NCBI RefSeq assembly: GCF_018035235.1
Contig: NZ_WPCV01000002.1
Span: forward strand, 372,001 to 436,000
Length of the DNA: 64,000 nucleotides
Direction of reading: 5' to 3'
Source of the DNA: Citrobacter sp. On2M
GTDB taxonomy: Bacteria; Pseudomonadota; Gammaproteobacteria; Enterobacterales; Enterobacteriaceae
Below, one piece after another: positions 8,845-19,812 of this stretch (position 1 is its first letter; each line of letters begins with the position of its first letter). The translations under genes and the position numbers were made by a program. The notes below the pieces were generated by a model. It was not told where the DNA came from. It worked only from the letters and a program-made list of their open reading frames with translations, and did not search any database.

Positions 8845-11307
8845 ATGCGAGTGTTGAAGTTCGGCGGTACATCAGTGGCAAATGCAGAGCGCTTTCTGCG
8901 GGTTGCCGATATTCTGGAAAGCAATGCCAGACAGGGGCAGGTTGCGACCGTGCTCTCTGCCCCCGCAAAAATTACCAACCATCTGGTGGCGATGATTGAG
9001 AAGACCATCGGTGGTCAGGATGCTTTAGCCAATATCAGCGACGCCGAACGTATTTTCTCTGAGCTGTTGGTGGGGTTGGCCGCCGCACAACCGGGCTTCC
9101 CGCTGGCTCCGCTCAAAGCCTTTGTTGAACAAGAATTTGCTCAGATTAAGCACGTCCTGCATGGCATCAGCCTGTTGGGACAGTGCCCGGACAGCATCAA
9201 TGCCGCGCTTATCTGCCGTGGCGAAAAAATGTCGATCGCCATCATGGCAGGCCTGTTGGAAGCGCGTGGGCACAACGTGACGGTCATCGACCCGGTCGAG
9301 AAATTACTGGCGGTAGGCCATTACCTTGAATCTACCGTTGATATTGCTGAATCTACGCGTCGTATTGCCGCCAGCCGTATTCCTGCGGACCACATGATTC
9401 TGATGGCCGGATTTACCGCCGGGAATGAGAAAGGTGAGTTAGTGGTGCTGGGGCGTAATGGCTCCGACTACTCTGCCGCCGTACTGGCCGCCTGTTTGCG
9501 TGCTGATTGTTGTGAAATCTGGACCGATGTTGATGGCGTATATACCTGCGATCCGCGCCAGGTACCCGACGCCCGATTGCTGAAATCGATGTCTTATCAG
9601 GAAGCGATGGAGCTTTCTTACTTCGGCGCCAAAGTTCTGCACCCACGCACCATTACCCCTATTGCCCAGTTTCAGATCCCCTGTCTGATAAAAAATACCG
9701 GCAATCCGCAAGCGCCGGGTACGCTGATCGGCGCCAGCAGTGATGAAGACGATTTGCCGGTCAAAGGTATTTCTAACCTCAATAACATGGCGATGTTTAG
9801 CGTCTCCGGCCCAGGAATGAAAGGCATGGTAGGCATGGCGGCGCGCGTTTTTGCCGCGATGTCGCGTGCGGGCATCTCAGTGGTGCTGATCACGCAATCC
9901 TCTTCTGAATACAGTATTAGCTTCTGCGTCCCGCAGGGCGACTGCGCGCGTGCGCAACGCGCAATGCAGGATGAATTCTATCTCGAACTGAAAGAAGGCC
10001 TGCTGGAGCCGCTGGCGGTGACTGAGCGTCTGGCGATCATCTCAGTTGTGGGCGATGGTATGCGCACGTTGCGTGGCATCTCAGCGAAATTCTTTGCCGC
10101 GCTGGCTCGCGCTAACATCAATATCGTGGCTATCGCCCAGGGCTCGTCTGAGCGTTCTATTTCGGTGGTGGTGAATAACGACGATGCCACCACTGGTGTG
10201 CGCGTAACCCATCAGATGCTGTTCAACACCGACCAGGTGATTGAAGTGTTTGTGATTGGCGTAGGCGGGGTGGGTGGTGCATTGCTGGAGCAGCTTAAAC
10301 GCCAGCAAACCTGGCTTAAAAAGAAGCATATCGATCTGCGCGTGTGCGGCGTGGCAAATTCGAAGGCCCTGCTGACCAACGTCCACGGTTTGAATCTGGA
10401 AAACTGGCAGGCTGAGCTGGAAAACGCGAAAGAGCCATTCAACCTTGGGCGCTTAATTCGTCTGGTGAAAGAATATCATCTGCTCAATCCGGTGATTGTC
10501 GACTGTACATCAAGCCAGGCGGTGGCGGATCAGTACGCTGATTTTCTGCGTGAAGGCTTCCATGTGGTTACGCCGAACAAAAAGGCTAACACCTCGTCGA
10601 TGGATTACTACCATCAGCTGCGTTTTGCTGCGGCGAAGTCCCGGCGTAAATTCCTTTACGACACCAACGTGGGCGCGGGCTTACCAGTTATTGAAAACTT
10701 GCAAAATCTGCTTAGCGCAGGTGATGAATTGCAGCGTTTCTCCGGCATTCTTTCCGGCTCGCTGTCATTTATTTTCGGCAAGCTGGATGAGGGGATGAGC
10801 TTTTCCAGGGCCACCACTCTGGCGCGGGAACTGGGCTACACAGAGCCCGACCCACGTGACGATCTTTCCGGTACGGACGTGGCGCGTAAGCTGCTGATCC
10901 TCGCCCGTGAAACCGGTCGTGAGCTGGAGCTTTCAGACATTGTTATTGAGCCTGTCCTGCCAAAAGAGTTTGATGATTCCGGTGATGTTTCCGCATTTAT
11001 GGCGAAATTACCGCAGCTGGATGACGCCTTTGCCGCGCGCGTGGCGAAAGCCCGTGATGAGGGGAAAGTATTGCGCTATGTTGGCAATATTGAAGAGGAC
11101 GGCGTCTGCCGCGTGAAAATAGAGGCAGTAGACGGCAACGATCCGCTGTTCAAAGTGAAAAACGGTGAAAACGCGTTGGCGTTTTACAGCCACTATTATC
11201 AGCCGTTACCGTTAGTTCTGCGCGGATACGGTGCGGGTAACGACGTGACGGCGGCGGGCGTATTCGCCGACCTGCTACGTACCCTTTCATGGAAGTTAGG
11301 AGTCTGA
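8845..11307 (+). CDS. thrA: Bifunctional aspartokinase I / homoserine dehydrogenase I
   Basis: ThrA catalyses the first and third steps of threonine synthesis: phosphorylation of aspartate and NAD(P)H reduction of aspartate semialdehyde to homoserine. The 820 residues match the E. coli enzyme. The aspartokinase domain begins [18 protein letters not shown]-type regulatory repeats lie at about 310-460, and the dehydrogenase Rossmann motif GVGGVGG is at about 471-477. The catalytic region contains [12 protein letters not shown]. Feedback inhibition by threonine is expected from the conserved regulatory region. It is separated from thrB by one base after the stop. Confidence 0.99.
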   Translation: MRVLKFGGTSVANAERFLRVADILESNARQGQVATVLSAPAKITNHLVAMIEKTIGGQDALANISDAERIFSELLVGLAAAQPGFPLAPLKAFVEQEFAQIKHVLHGISLLGQCPDSINAALICRGEKMSIAIMAGLLEARGHNVTVIDPVEKLLAVGHYLESTVDIAESTRRIAASRIPADHMILMAGFTAGNEKGELVVLGRNGSDYSAAVLAACLRADCCEIWTDVDGVYTCDPRQVPDARLLKSMSYQEAMELSYFGAKVLHPRTITPIAQFQIPCLIKNTGNPQAPGTLIGASSDEDDLPVKGISNLNNMAMFSVSGPGMKGMVGMAARVFAAMSRAGISVVLITQSSSEYSISFCVPQGDCARAQRAMQDEFYLELKEGLLEPLAVTERLAIISVVGDGMRTLRGISAKFFAALARANINIVAIAQGSSERSISVVVNNDDATTGVRVTHQMLFNTDQVIEVFVIGVGGVGGALLEQLKRQQTWLKKKHIDLRVCGVANSKALLTNVHGLNLENWQAELENAKEPFNLGRLIRLVKEYHLLNPVIVDCTSSQAVADQYADFLREGFHVVTPNKKANTSSMDYYHQLRFAAAKSRRKFLYDTNVGAGLPVIENLQNLLSAGDELQRFSGILSGSLSFIFGKLDEGMSFSRATTLARELGYTEPDPRDDLSGTDVARKLLILARETGRELELSDIVIEPVLPKEFDDSGDVSAFMAKLPQLDDAFAARVAKARDEGKVLRYVGNIEEDGVCRVKIEAVDGNDPLFKVKNGENALAFYSHYYQPLPLVLRGYGAGNDVTAAGVFADLLRTLSWKLGV

Positions 11308-11308
11308 C

Positions 11309-12238
11309 ATGGTGAGAGTTTATGCCCCGGCTTCCAGTGCCAATATGAGCGTCGGGTTTGATGTGCTCGGGGCGGCGGTTACCCCGATAGATGGCTCGTT
11401 GTTGGGCGATGTGGTGTCCGTTGAGGCGGCCGACCATTTCAGCCTGAACAACCTCGGGCGCTTTGCTAATAAGCTGCCGTCTGAGCCGCGAGAAAATATC
11501 GTCTACCAGTGCTGGGAGCGTTTCTGCCAGGAACTGGGTAAAAGCGTTCCGGTGGCGATGACGCTGGAAAAAAATATGCCGATTGGCTCTGGGTTAGGCT
11601 CCAGCGCCTGTTCCGTTGTGGCAGCGCTGGTCGCGATGAATGAACACTGCGGTAAGCCGCTCAACGATACGCGCCTGTTGGCAATAATGGGCGAGCTGGA
11701 AGGGCGTATCTCCGGCAGTATTCATTACGATAACGTTGCCCCGTGCTTTTTGGGCGGCATGCAGTTAATGATTGAAGAAAACGGCATTATCAGCCAGCAG
11801 GTGCCAGGCTTTGATGAGTGGCTATGGGTGCTGGCATATCCGGGGATTAAAGTATCGACGGCAGAAGCGCGGGCGATTTTACCTGCGCAGTATCGCCGAC
11901 AAGACTGTATTGCCCACGGGCGGCATTTGGCTGGGTTTATCCATGCCTGCTATTCCCGTCAGCCAGCGCTTGCCGCGAAGCTGATGAAAGATGTCATTGC
12001 TGAGCCGTACCGTACCCGTTTGCTGCCAGGCTTTAGCCAGGCACGTCAGGCGGTAGCGGAAATCGGCGCGCTGGCCAGTGGTATCTCCGGGTCAGGACCG
12101 ACGCTGTTCGCTTTATGCGACAAGCCGGATACGGCGCAGCGTGTCGCAGACTGGCTGGATAAAAATTACCTGCAAAATCAGGAAGGCTTTGTTCATATTT
12201 GCCGGCTGGACACGGCGGGCGCACGGGTACTGGGATAA
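11309..12238 (+). CDS. thrB: Homoserine kinase
   Basis: ThrB phosphorylates L-homoserine with ATP to O-phosphohomoserine in the cytoplasm. The 309-residue GHMP-kinase-fold protein shows the phosphate-binding loop [17 protein letters not shown] at about residues 90-106. The third GHMP motif, [13 protein letters not shown], lies near residues 257-269. It starts immediately after thrA and ends three bases before thrC, so the three enzymes are translated from one message under thr attenuation. Confidence 0.98.
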   Translation: MVRVYAPASSANMSVGFDVLGAAVTPIDGSLLGDVVSVEAADHFSLNNLGRFANKLPSEPRENIVYQCWERFCQELGKSVPVAMTLEKNMPIGSGLGSSACSVVAALVAMNEHCGKPLNDTRLLAIMGELEGRISGSIHYDNVAPCFLGGMQLMIEENGIISQQVPGFDEWLWVLAYPGIKVSTAEARAILPAQYRRQDCIAHGRHLAGFIHACYSRQPALAAKLMKDVIAEPYRTRLLPGFSQARQAVAEIGALASGISGSGPTLFALCDKPDTAQRVADWLDKNYLQNQEGFVHICRLDTAGARVLG

Positions 12239-12241
12239 TCA

Positions 12242-13528
12242 ATGAAACTGTATAATCTGAAAGATCACAACGAGCAGGTCAGCTTTGCGCAGGCCGTCAC
12301 GCAAGGGCTTGGCAAGAATCAGGGATTGTTTTTTCCGCACGATTTGCCGGAATTCAATCTGACAGAAATCGATGAGATGCTGAACCAGGATTTCGTTAGC
12401 CGCAGCGCTAAGATCCTTTCCGCATTTATTGGTGATGAGATCCCACAGGAAGTCCTTGCAGATCGCGTACGTGCGGCGTTTGCCTTCCCTGCGCCGGTGG
12501 CTCAGGTTGCCGCGGATGTCGGCTGTCTTGAACTATTCCATGGTCCTACGCTGGCATTTAAAGATTTTGGCGGACGCTTTATGGCGCAGATGCTGACGCA
12601 TATTAGCGGCGATAAACCGGTCACGATTCTGACTGCCACCTCTGGGGATACCGGGGCGGCGGTTGCACATGCCTTTTATGGCCTGAAAAACGTGCGAGTG
12701 GTGATCCTTTATCCGAATGGCAAGATCAGCCCATTACAGGAAAAATTGTTCTGTACGCTGGGCGGCAATATTGAAACTGTCGCCATCGACGGTGATTTTG
12801 ATGCCTGTCAGGCGCTGGTTAAACAGGCGTTTGATGATGACGAGCTGAAGGTGGCTTTGGGGCTGAATTCGGCTAACTCAATCAACATCAGCCGTCTGCT
12901 GGCGCAAATTTGTTACTACTTTGAGGCCGTGGCGCAACTGCCGCAAGAGGCGCGAAATCAGCTGGTTATTTCCGTTCCCAGCGGTAACTTTGGCGATTTG
13001 ACCGCCGGGTTGTTGGCGAAATCACTGGGCCTGCCGGTGAAGCGTTTTATCGCCGCGACCAACGTCAACGATACGGTTCCACGCTTCCTTGCACAAGGCG
13101 AGTGGGCACCGAAAGCAACCCAGGCGACGTTGTCGAATGCGATGGATGTCAGTCAGCCGAACAACTGGCCGCGCGTGGAAGAACTGTTCCGCCGTAAAAT
13201 CTGGCGTCTGAATGAGCTGGGTTACGCCGCCGTTGACGATGTCACGACACAGGAAACGATGCGCGAGCTGCATGAGTTAGGCTACACCTCTGAACCGCAT
13301 GCGGCGGTGGCTTACCGTGCGCTGCGTGATCAGCTAAACCCTGGCGAGTATGGCCTGTTCCTCGGTACTGCGCATCCGGCGAAGTTTAAAGAAAGCGTTG
13401 AGGAGATTCTTGATCTGAAGCTGGCTCTGCCAAAAGAGCTGGCGGAACGCGCAGACTTGCCGCTGCTTTCGCATCATCTGCCAGCTGATTTTGCGCAACT
13501 GCGTAAGCTGATGATGACCCGCGGGTAA
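12242..13528 (+). CDS. thrC: Threonine synthase
   Basis: ThrC is the PLP-dependent enzyme that converts O-phosphohomoserine to threonine, the last step of the pathway. The 428 residues match the family length. The PLP-binding lysine is about residue 107 in HGPTLAFKDFGGRF. The phosphate-binding serine/threonine segment TATSGDTGAAVAHAF and the glycine-rich SVPSGNFGDLTAGLLA are both visible. It is the last gene of the operon and is followed by a REP-type palindrome. Confidence 0.99.
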   Translation: MKLYNLKDHNEQVSFAQAVTQGLGKNQGLFFPHDLPEFNLTEIDEMLNQDFVSRSAKILSAFIGDEIPQEVLADRVRAAFAFPAPVAQVAADVGCLELFHGPTLAFKDFGGRFMAQMLTHISGDKPVTILTATSGDTGAAVAHAFYGLKNVRVVILYPNGKISPLQEKLFCTLGGNIETVAIDGDFDACQALVKQAFDDDELKVALGLNSANSINISRLLAQICYYFEAVAQLPQEARNQLVISVPSGNFGDLTAGLLAKSLGLPVKRFIAATNVNDTVPRFLAQGEWAPKATQATLSNAMDVSQPNNWPRVEELFRRKIWRLNELGYAAVDDVTTQETMRELHELGYTSEPHAAVAYRALRDQLNPGEYGLFLGTAHPAKFKESVEEILDLKLALPKELAERADLPLLSHHLPADFAQLRKLMMTRG

Positions 13529-13534
13529 TTCTTG

Positions 13535-13565
13535 TGCCGGATGAGGCGTTAGCCGTCATCCGGCA
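13535..13565. repeat. REP-type palindrome after thrC
   Basis: TGCCGGATGA, loop of 11 bases, TCATCCGGCA forms a 10-bp perfect stem with the typical REP core GCCGGATG. It lies between the convergent thrC and yaaA genes, where it may stabilise mRNA ends or act as a weak terminator. Confidence 0.85.
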
Positions 13566-13571
13566 TGTACA

Positions 13572-14345
13572 CTACTGCTCGTGACGCTTGAACACCAGTT
13601 CACCTTTCCCTGACGATTCTTCATCAAAGAAATAGCCTTCGCTGTTAAAAGCGGTCAACTGTTCTGGCTGCGTTAAGCGGTTTTCAATGATGTAGCGGCT
13701 CATCAGGCCGCGCGCTTTTTTGGCATAGAAGCTGATGACTTTGAACTTGCCGTTCTTCTCGTCAAGGAAGACCGGTTTGATCAGTTCTGCATTAAGCTTT
13801 TTCGGCTTCACCGATTTAAAATACTCATCCGAAGCGAGGTTAATCACCACGCTGTCGCCTTGCGCTTCAAGTGCTTCGTTAAGTTTATCGGTGATGGTAT
13901 CTCCCCAGAACTGGTAGAGATCTTTACCTTTCGCATTGGCCAGACGAATGCCCATCTCCAGACGGTAAGGTTGCATCAAATCCAGCGGACGTAGCACGCC
14001 GTAAAGTCCGGACAACATCCGTAAATGCTGCTGAGCGAAGTCGAAATCCGCCTCGCTGAAGGTTTCAGCCTGCAGTCCGGTATACACGTCGCCCTTAAAC
14101 GCCAGAATGGCCTGGCGCGCATTTTCCGGGGTGAAGTCAGGCTGCCAGTCATGGAAACGCGTGGCATTCAAATCCGCCAGTTTGTCGCTAATCCCCATCA
14201 GCTTGCCAATCTGCGGCGCAGAAAGCTGGCGCGCCACGTGGATAAGCTGCTGGGAGTGATCCAGCAGTTCGGGTAGCGTATGGCGTGTCGTTGCCAGCGG
14301 ACTTTGGTAGTCGAGCGTTTTTGCAGGTGAAATCAGAATCAGCAT
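13572..14345 (-). CDS. yaaA: Peroxide-stress protein YaaA (DUF328 family)
   Basis: A 257-residue cytoplasmic protein of the UPF0246/DUF328 family. In E. coli yaaA belongs to the OxyR regulon and lowers damage from hydrogen peroxide by limiting free iron; structural work gave it a DNA-binding fold. It opens [17 protein letters not shown], the family signature, and carries the conserved segments [14 protein letters not shown] and [11 protein letters not shown]. Transcribed leftward, convergent with thrC. Confidence 0.95.
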   Translation of the reverse strand: MLILISPAKTLDYQSPLATTRHTLPELLDHSQQLIHVARQLSAPQIGKLMGISDKLADLNATRFHDWQPDFTPENARQAILAFKGDVYTGLQAETFSEADFDFAQQHLRMLSGLYGVLRPLDLMQPYRLEMGIRLANAKGKDLYQFWGDTITDKLNEALEAQGDSVVINLASDEYFKSVKPKKLNAELIKPVFLDEKNGKFKVISFYAKKARGLMSRYIIENRLTQPEQLTAFNSEGYFFDEESSGKGELVFKRHEQ

Positions 14346-14422
14346 ATCCAGTCCTTGCAGGAGATTTATTGCGACTTTAGCAAAAAAAACGACAGAATTG
14401 ATCGATGGTTGTGATTGCCGCG

Positions 14423-15853
14423 CTATCCGCGCGGCGTTTCATCCCAGCTTTCGGGGGCAAGTTGTTGTCTGATATCAGGATAACGGTGCGGATCAAATTC
14501 CGGTCGTACGCCAAGTTTACGCTGGCGTAGATAGTCGCTGGCGATGGTATGCACAACCGGAGAAAGCAGCAGAATCGCCGTCAGGTTTGTGATGGCCATA
14601 CAAGCCATAATAATATCGGCCAACTGCCAGACCAGCGGAAAGCTGACAAACGTTCCGCCGATAACGGTGCAAACGGTGGCGATGCGCAATAGCCAGATGA
14701 CGCGGATATTGTCCAGTTTCAGGAAGACGAGATTGTTTTCCGCATAAATGTAGTTGGCGACGATCGAGCTAAAGGCAAACAGAATCACAATAAAAGCCAC
14801 ATATCCTGCTCCCCACTCCCCCGCGAGCGTTACCATTGCTTTCTGGAGTAACTGGATGCCTTCCATAGGGACATAGCTGGTGCTATTGCCTGCCAACAGA
14901 ATAATCATCGCGCTGGCCGTACAGACAACGAGAGTGTCGCCTAATACCCCAATCATTTGCACAATGCCTTGTGCCGCAGGATGCGGTGGCCAGGATGCGG
15001 CCGATGCGGCTGCATTCGGCGTAGATCCCATTCCGGCTTCGTTAGAAAACATGCCGCGCTGAAAACCGTTGGCAATAGCCTGGCTTAGCGTATATCCGGC
15101 CGCACCCGCTGCGGCTTCCTGCCAGCCAAAGGCGCTTTTTATAATGGTGATGATAATGTCGGGAAGCTGCTCGATATGCCACAGACAGATGATGATGCTA
15201 CCTCCGACCCACAGCAGTGCCATCATCGGAACGAACCATTGCATCAGGCGAGCTACGCCTTTGATGCCACCGACGATGACAATTAATGACGTGATTGCCA
15301 GTGCGAAACCGGAGACGAGGGGAGGAATATCAAAAGCAAAAGTCAGCGCACGCGAAACGGAATTTGCCTGAACGCTGTTAAAAATCAGTCCATAGGCAAT
15401 AAGTAAAAAAATGGCAAAAAGGACGCCCATCCAGCGCATGCCCAGCCCACGTGCCATATACCATGCAGGGCCACCGCGAAACTGTCCATTGCTATCGCGT
15501 TCTTTATACAGTTGGGCAAGTGAGCACTCGGCGAATGACGTTGCCATACCAATGACCGCTGAAACCCACATCCAGAAAACGGCTCCAGGACCGCCAGCGG
15601 CGATCGCCAACGCTACGCCAGCCAGGTTCCCGCTACCGATACGCGCGGCAAGACTGGTGCACAGAGCCTGAAAGGAAGTTAAACCGCCCGGCTGCGGGCT
15701 AATGCTGTTTTTAAGACTTGTGCCAAATTGGCGAAGGTAGCGGAACTGCACGAACCCTGTACGCCAGGTGAACCAACATCCTGCGCCAAGCAGGAGGTAG
15801 ATCATCACCGATCCCCAGAGTATTTCATTAATAAATGAGAAAAAATCAGGCAT
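14423..15853 (-). CDS. yaaJ: Alanine/glycine:cation symporter-family transporter YaaJ
   Basis: A 476-residue inner-membrane protein of the AGCS family (sodium-coupled alanine or glycine carriers); its own substrate is not established. It has about 10-11 hydrophobic helices and the family signature region [15 protein letters not shown] near residues 70-85. [18 protein letters not shown] is a second conserved loop. I chose the ATG at 15853 because a GAGGG ribosome-binding site precedes it and the length then equals E. coli YaaJ; an in-frame start 43 codons upstream is unlikely. Confidence 0.92.
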   Translation of the reverse strand: MPDFFSFINEILWGSVMIYLLLGAGCWFTWRTGFVQFRYLRQFGTSLKNSISPQPGGLTSFQALCTSLAARIGSGNLAGVALAIAAGGPGAVFWMWVSAVIGMATSFAECSLAQLYKERDSNGQFRGGPAWYMARGLGMRWMGVLFAIFLLIAYGLIFNSVQANSVSRALTFAFDIPPLVSGFALAITSLIVIVGGIKGVARLMQWFVPMMALLWVGGSIIICLWHIEQLPDIIITIIKSAFGWQEAAAGAAGYTLSQAIANGFQRGMFSNEAGMGSTPNAAASAASWPPHPAAQGIVQMIGVLGDTLVVCTASAMIILLAGNSTSYVPMEGIQLLQKAMVTLAGEWGAGYVAFIVILFAFSSIVANYIYAENNLVFLKLDNIRVIWLLRIATVCTVIGGTFVSFPLVWQLADIIMACMAITNLTAILLLSPVVHTIASDYLRQRKLGVRPEFDPHRYPDIRQQLAPESWDETPRG

Positions 15854-16127
15854 TAACATCCCTCTTGTTGATGCCGGTAAGCGCGAAGATTTCCGTGTAA
15901 GCGCTACCAATAATCGACCAGTATATACCTTGTCATGAGAGTGATTGCGGGAGTTTATCATAACAATCGTTATATCCCGCAATTGCGCATCACAGGCTTT
16001 GAGATGCGTAATCAGGACTGAGCGGCTGGTCGGACAATCCAGGCGGTTGCGCTGAGAGTGCGTCGTGCTATCATCAGGGAAGATCGGTTACATCCCCCTA
16101 ACAAGCTGTTTAAAGAGAATCGCTATC

Positions 16128-17081
16128 ATGACGGACAAATTGACCTCCCTTCGTCAGTTCACCACAGTAGTGGCCGACACCGGAGACATCGCGGCAATGA
16201 AGCTGTATCAGCCTCAGGATGCCACAACCAACCCTTCTCTCATTCTTAACGCAGCGCAGATCCCGGAATACCGCAAGCTGATTGATGACGCTGTAGCCTG
16301 GGCTAAGCAGCAGAGTAACGACCGCGCACAACAGGTCGTCGACGCGACCGACAAACTGGCAGTCAATATCGGTCTGGAGATCCTGAAACTGGTCCCGGGT
16401 CGTATCTCCACTGAAGTCGATGCTCGTCTGTCCTACGACACCGAAGCATCCATCGCGAAAGCAAAACGTCTGATCAAAATGTACAACGACGCTGGCATCA
16501 GCAACGATCGCATTCTGATTAAACTGGCTTCAACCTGGCAGGGCATCCGTGCCGCTGAGCAGCTGGAAAAAGAAGGCATCAACTGTAACCTGACTCTGCT
16601 GTTCTCCTTCGCGCAGGCACGTGCATGTGCAGAAGCTGGCGTATACCTGATTTCTCCGTTCGTTGGTCGTATTCTTGACTGGTACAAAGCCAACACCGAC
16701 AAGAAAGAGTATGCACCGGCGGAAGATCCGGGTGTGGTTTCCGTAACGGAAATCTACGAGTACTACAAACAGCACGGTTACGAAACTGTGGTAATGGGCG
16801 CGAGCTTCCGTAACATCGGCGAAATCATTGAGCTGGCAGGCTGCGATCGTCTGACGATTGCTCCGGCACTGCTGAAAGAGCTGGCGGAAAGCGAAGGCGC
16901 TATCGAACGTAAACTGTCCTTCTCCGGCGAAGTGAAAGCGCGTCCTGCACGCATCACCGAAGCTGAGTTCCTGTGGCAGCACAACCAGGATCCGATGGCT
17001 GTAGACAAACTGGCGGACGGTATCCGTAAGTTTGCTGTAGACCAGGGTAAACTGGAAAAAATGATTGGCGATCTGCTGTAA
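16128..17081 (+). CDS. talB: Transaldolase B
   Basis: TalB moves a dihydroxyacetone unit between sugar phosphates in the pentose phosphate pathway (sedoheptulose-7-P plus glyceraldehyde-3-P to erythrose-4-P plus fructose-6-P). The 317 residues match the E. coli enzyme when the ATG at 16128 ([11 protein letters not shown]) is used. The Schiff-base lysine sits in [13 protein letters not shown], about residue 132, and the TTNPSLIL segment near 33-40 is the N-terminal signature. Codon use is strongly biased, as expected for an abundant enzyme. Confidence 0.98.
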   Translation: MTDKLTSLRQFTTVVADTGDIAAMKLYQPQDATTNPSLILNAAQIPEYRKLIDDAVAWAKQQSNDRAQQVVDATDKLAVNIGLEILKLVPGRISTEVDARLSYDTEASIAKAKRLIKMYNDAGISNDRILIKLASTWQGIRAAEQLEKEGINCNLTLLFSFAQARACAEAGVYLISPFVGRILDWYKANTDKKEYAPAEDPGVVSVTEIYEYYKQHGYETVVMGASFRNIGEIIELAGCDRLTIAPALLKELAESEGAIERKLSFSGEVKARPARITEAEFLWQHNQDPMAVDKLADGIRKFAVDQGKLEKMIGDLL

Positions 17082-17088
17082 TCATTTA

Positions 17089-17115
17089 AGCGTGGCCCGG
17101 ATATGGGTCACGCTA
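17089..17115 (+). terminator. Possible terminator hairpin after talB
   Basis: AGCGTGGCCC, short loop, GGGTCACGCT forms an imperfect stem just after the talB stop. Only a mixed pyrimidine stretch (ACCTCTTCT) follows, so it may be a weak or Rho-assisted end. Confidence 0.5.
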
Positions 17116-17191
17116 CCTCTTCTGAAACCTGTCTGTCCTTCCTTTCGCAGTGTATCATTCTGTTTAACGAGACTGTTTAAACGGAATAATC

Positions 17192-17779
17192 ATGAATACT
17201 TTACGCATTGGCCTGGTGTCCATTTCTGACCGTGCTTCCAGCGGTGTTTACCAGGATAAAGGTATCCCGGCCCTGGAAGAGTGGCTGGCGTCTGCCCTTA
17301 CCACCCCCTTTGAACTGCAAACGCGGTTGATCCCGGATGAACAGGCGATCATCGAACAGACCTTATGCGAGCTGGTTGATGAAATGAGCTGCCATCTGGT
17401 GCTGACAACTGGCGGGACGGGTCCGGCACGTCGCGACGTGACGCCTGATGCTACGCTTGCCGTCGCTGACCGTCAGATGCCAGGCTTTGGCGAACAGATG
17501 CGCCAGATAAGTCTGCACTTTGTGCCAACGGCGATCCTCTCCCGTCAGGTTGGCGTAATTCGTAAACAGGCGCTGATCCTGAATCTGCCTGGACAGCCGA
17601 AATCGATCAAAGAAACGCTGGAAGGCGTGAAAGAGGCTGACGGTAAGGTTGTCGTGCCCGGCATTTTTGCTAGTGTACCGTATTGTATACAGCTATTAGA
17701 TGGACCGTATGTCGAAACCGCACCGGCTGTTGTAGCATCTTTTCGTCCAAAAAGTGCAATACGCGATACAAACGCCTAA
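17192..17779 (+). CDS. mog: Molybdopterin adenylyltransferase Mog
   Basis: Mog adenylates molybdopterin, preparing it for molybdate insertion by MoeA during molybdenum-cofactor synthesis. The 195-residue MoaB/Mog-fold protein has the signature LVLTTGGTGPARRDVTPDAT at about residues 69-88, containing the substrate-binding GGTG loop and a conserved Asp. GQPKSIKETLEG is the conserved C-terminal segment. The length equals E. coli Mog. It has its own upstream gap after talB. Confidence 0.97.
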   Translation: MNTLRIGLVSISDRASSGVYQDKGIPALEEWLASALTTPFELQTRLIPDEQAIIEQTLCELVDEMSCHLVLTTGGTGPARRDVTPDATLAVADRQMPGFGEQMRQISLHFVPTAILSRQVGVIRKQALILNLPGQPKSIKETLEGVKEADGKVVVPGIFASVPYCIQLLDGPYVETAPAVVASFRPKSAIRDTNA

Positions 17780-17811
17780 AAGTAGCCCGATCGCGGCATA
17801 AGTGCCAATGA

Positions 17812-17889
17812 CAGTGGAGTATTGAATTGTTTACGATATAGTAATTTTTGCTTTACATATATCGACAGACAGATTCAATAACTCCACTG
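17812..17889 (+). repeat. Long imperfect inverted repeat upstream of the MFS gene
   Basis: The left arm CAGTGGAGTATTGAAT (17812-17827) and right arm ATTCAATAACTCCACTG (17873-17889) are reverse complements apart from one extra A. The interior continues the pairing with CGATATA (17834-17840) against TATATCG (17858-17864). The whole 78-base element can fold into one long hairpin or cruciform ending 14 bases before the transporter ATG. It could be a paired operator, a 5'-UTR structure or a small miniature element; the sequence does not decide. Confidence 0.7.
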
Positions 17890-17903
17890 ACTGATGGTTT
17901 GCT

Positions 17904-19211
17904 ATGTCACAACACAATCGACCGCTGAATCGCCAGGATTATAAAACCCTAACGCTTGCTGCTCTTGGCGGTGCGCTTGAGTTTTATGATTTCATTATCT
18001 TTGTCTTCTTTGCCGCTGTTGTTGGCGAACTCTTCTTTCCTGCAGATATTCCTGAATGGCTACGTCAGGTGCAAACCTTCGGCATCTTTGCCGCCGGATA
18101 TCTGGCGCGTCCACTGGGTGGCATCATCATGGCGCATTTTGGTGATCTGGTCGGGCGTAAGAAAATGTTCACGCTGAGTATTTTACTGATGGCAATACCA
18201 ACGCTGGCGATTGGACTGCTGCCTGATTACGCCTCAATTGGGATCCTGGCGCCGCTGCTGTTACTGCTGATGCGCATTTTGCAGGGCGCAGCCATTGGGG
18301 GGGAAGTACCAGGTGCGTGGGTATTCGTGGCCGAACATGTACCAGAGCGTCGCATCGGCATCGCCTGCGGAACGTTGACCGCTGGGCTAACGGTGGGAAT
18401 TCTGCTGGGGTCAGTGGTTGCGACGTTAGTGAACACCAGTTTTACGCAGCAAGCGGTGCATGACTATGGTTGGCGTATCCCTTTCCTGCTGGGGGGCGCG
18501 TTTGGGTTGGTGGCAATGTATCTACGCCGTTGGCTGCAGGAGACGCCCATCTTCCTCGAAATGCAGCAGCGTAAAGCGTTGGCGCAAGAGCTACCGGTGA
18601 AATCGGTGGTGAGTAAACATAAAAAAGCAGTGGTGGTGTCAATGCTACTAACCTGGCTGCTCTCTGCCGGGATTGTGGTAGTGATCCTGATGTCGCCAGT
18701 CTGGTTGCAGAAGCAATATGGCTTTGCGCCGGCGCTGACGTTACAAGCTAACAGCGTCGCCACAATTATGCTGTGCATCGGTTGTTTACTGGCGGGGTTT
18801 ATTGTCGACCAGGTTGGTGCCAGCAAAACTTTTATTGTCGGTAGCCTGCTGCTGGCCTGTTCGAGCTGGTTTTTCTATCACCTGACCGGCAGTCATCCCG
18901 AATACCTGTTTGGGTTGTACGGCCTGGTAGGGTTATGCGTTGGCGTCGTGGGGGCAGTGCCTTACGTGATGGTGCGGGCGTTTCCGGCAGAAGTCCGTTT
19001 TACCGGTATTTCCTTTTCCTATAACGTCTCGTATGCCATTTTCGGTGGGCTAACACCCATCGCAGTAACGGTGTTGATGAGCGTGTCGCCAATGGCTCCG
19101 GCCTGGTATGTACTGGCGTTATCGCTGGTAGGGCTTGGTTTGGGAATTTGGCTGCGACAGGATATTTATCATCGCGATTCGAACGTACAGGCAGAGTTAC
19201 AGCAGTTGTAA
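17904..19211 (+). CDS. MFS transporter, metabolite:H+ symporter-like (no K-12 counterpart here)
   Basis: A 435-residue inner-membrane protein with 12 predicted helices. The MFS signature AHFGDLVGRKKMF lies between helices 2 and 3 at about residues 76-88. The N-terminal LGGALEFYDFIIF and the RILQGAAIGGEVPGA segment are typical of the metabolite:H+ symporter group (ProP, ShiA, KgtP relatives), so an organic acid or osmolyte is a plausible substrate, but I cannot name it. K-12 has mog next to satP, so this gene is an addition. The ribosome-binding site is weak (GATGG), and a long inverted repeat fills the upstream gap. Confidence 0.88.
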   Translation: MSQHNRPLNRQDYKTLTLAALGGALEFYDFIIFVFFAAVVGELFFPADIPEWLRQVQTFGIFAAGYLARPLGGIIMAHFGDLVGRKKMFTLSILLMAIPTLAIGLLPDYASIGILAPLLLLLMRILQGAAIGGEVPGAWVFVAEHVPERRIGIACGTLTAGLTVGILLGSVVATLVNTSFTQQAVHDYGWRIPFLLGGAFGLVAMYLRRWLQETPIFLEMQQRKALAQELPVKSVVSKHKKAVVVSMLLTWLLSAGIVVVILMSPVWLQKQYGFAPALTLQANSVATIMLCIGCLLAGFIVDQVGASKTFIVGSLLLACSSWFFYHLTGSHPEYLFGLYGLVGLCVGVVGAVPYVMVRAFPAEVRFTGISFSYNVSYAIFGGLTPIAVTVLMSVSPMAPAWYVLALSLVGLGLGIWLRQDIYHRDSNVQAELQQL

Positions 19212-19213
19212 GA

Positions 19214-19239
19214 ACTATCCCCCCGGAAGGGGGGATAGT
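19214..19239. terminator. Hairpin between the MFS gene and satP
   Basis: ACTATCCCCCC, loop GGAA, GGGGGGATAGT is a perfect 11-bp stem placed three bases after the MFS stop and between convergent genes. No strong T-tract follows on either strand, but the stem is very stable. It probably separates the two transcripts. Confidence 0.7.
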
Positions 19240-19245
19240 ATCAGA

Positions 19246-19812
19246 TTAATGTGCTTCACCAATCGGCAGGATGGTGCGGCCAAACTGTTCGTTCAGCACT
19301 TCACCCATCGCCAGGTAAATGGCGCTTGCGCCGCACACTAAGCCAACCCATCCAGCAATGTGAATGATTGCTTCGTTACCTGCAATGTTGCCAACGGCCA
19401 GCAGGGCGAACAGCACTGTCAGGCTCAGGAACACGAACTGCAGCATGCGCGCGGCTTTCAGCGTACCGAAGAACATGAACAGAGTGAACACACCCCACAG
19501 ACCCAGGTAAGCGCCCAGGAACTGACCATTGGTTGCATCCGCGAGGCCCATTTTCGGCATCAGCAGGATCGCAACCAGCGTCAGCCAGAACGAACCGTAG
19601 GAAGTAAAGGCGGTTAAACCGAAGGTGTTGCCTTTTTTATATTCCAGCAGACCGGCAAAAATTTGCGCGATACCGCCGTAGAAAATGCCCATCGCCAGAA
19701 TAATAACGTCTAAAGCGAAGAAACCCGCATTATGCAGGTTAAGCAGAATGGTGGTCATGCCAAAGCCCATCAGGCCCAGCGGTGCCGGATTAGCCAACTT
19801 AGTGTTGCCCAT
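19246..19812 (-). CDS. satP: Acetate/succinate:proton symporter SatP (YaaH)
   Basis: SatP imports acetate and succinate with protons across the inner membrane. The 188 residues form six transmembrane helices and carry the AceTr/GPR1/FUN34/YaaH signature [14 protein letters not shown] at residues 7-20. [22 protein letters not shown] is the second conserved block. The length equals E. coli SatP. A CRP-like palindrome 140 bases upstream would fit control by carbon source. Confidence 0.96.
   Translation of the reverse strand: MGNTKLANPAPLGLMGFGMTTILLNLHNAGFFALDVIILAMGIFYGGIAQIFAGLLEYKKGNTFGLTAFTSYGSFWLTLVAILLMPKMGLADATNGQFLGAYLGLWGVFTLFMFFGTLKAARMLQFVFLSLTVLFALLAVGNIAGNEAIIHIAGWVGLVCGASAIYLAMGEVLNEQFGRTILPIGEAH

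Noticed and set aside
8628-9008. A 126-codon minus-strand frame across the thr leader
   Set aside because: It is opposite the thrL attenuator and thrA 5' end and has no family similarity.
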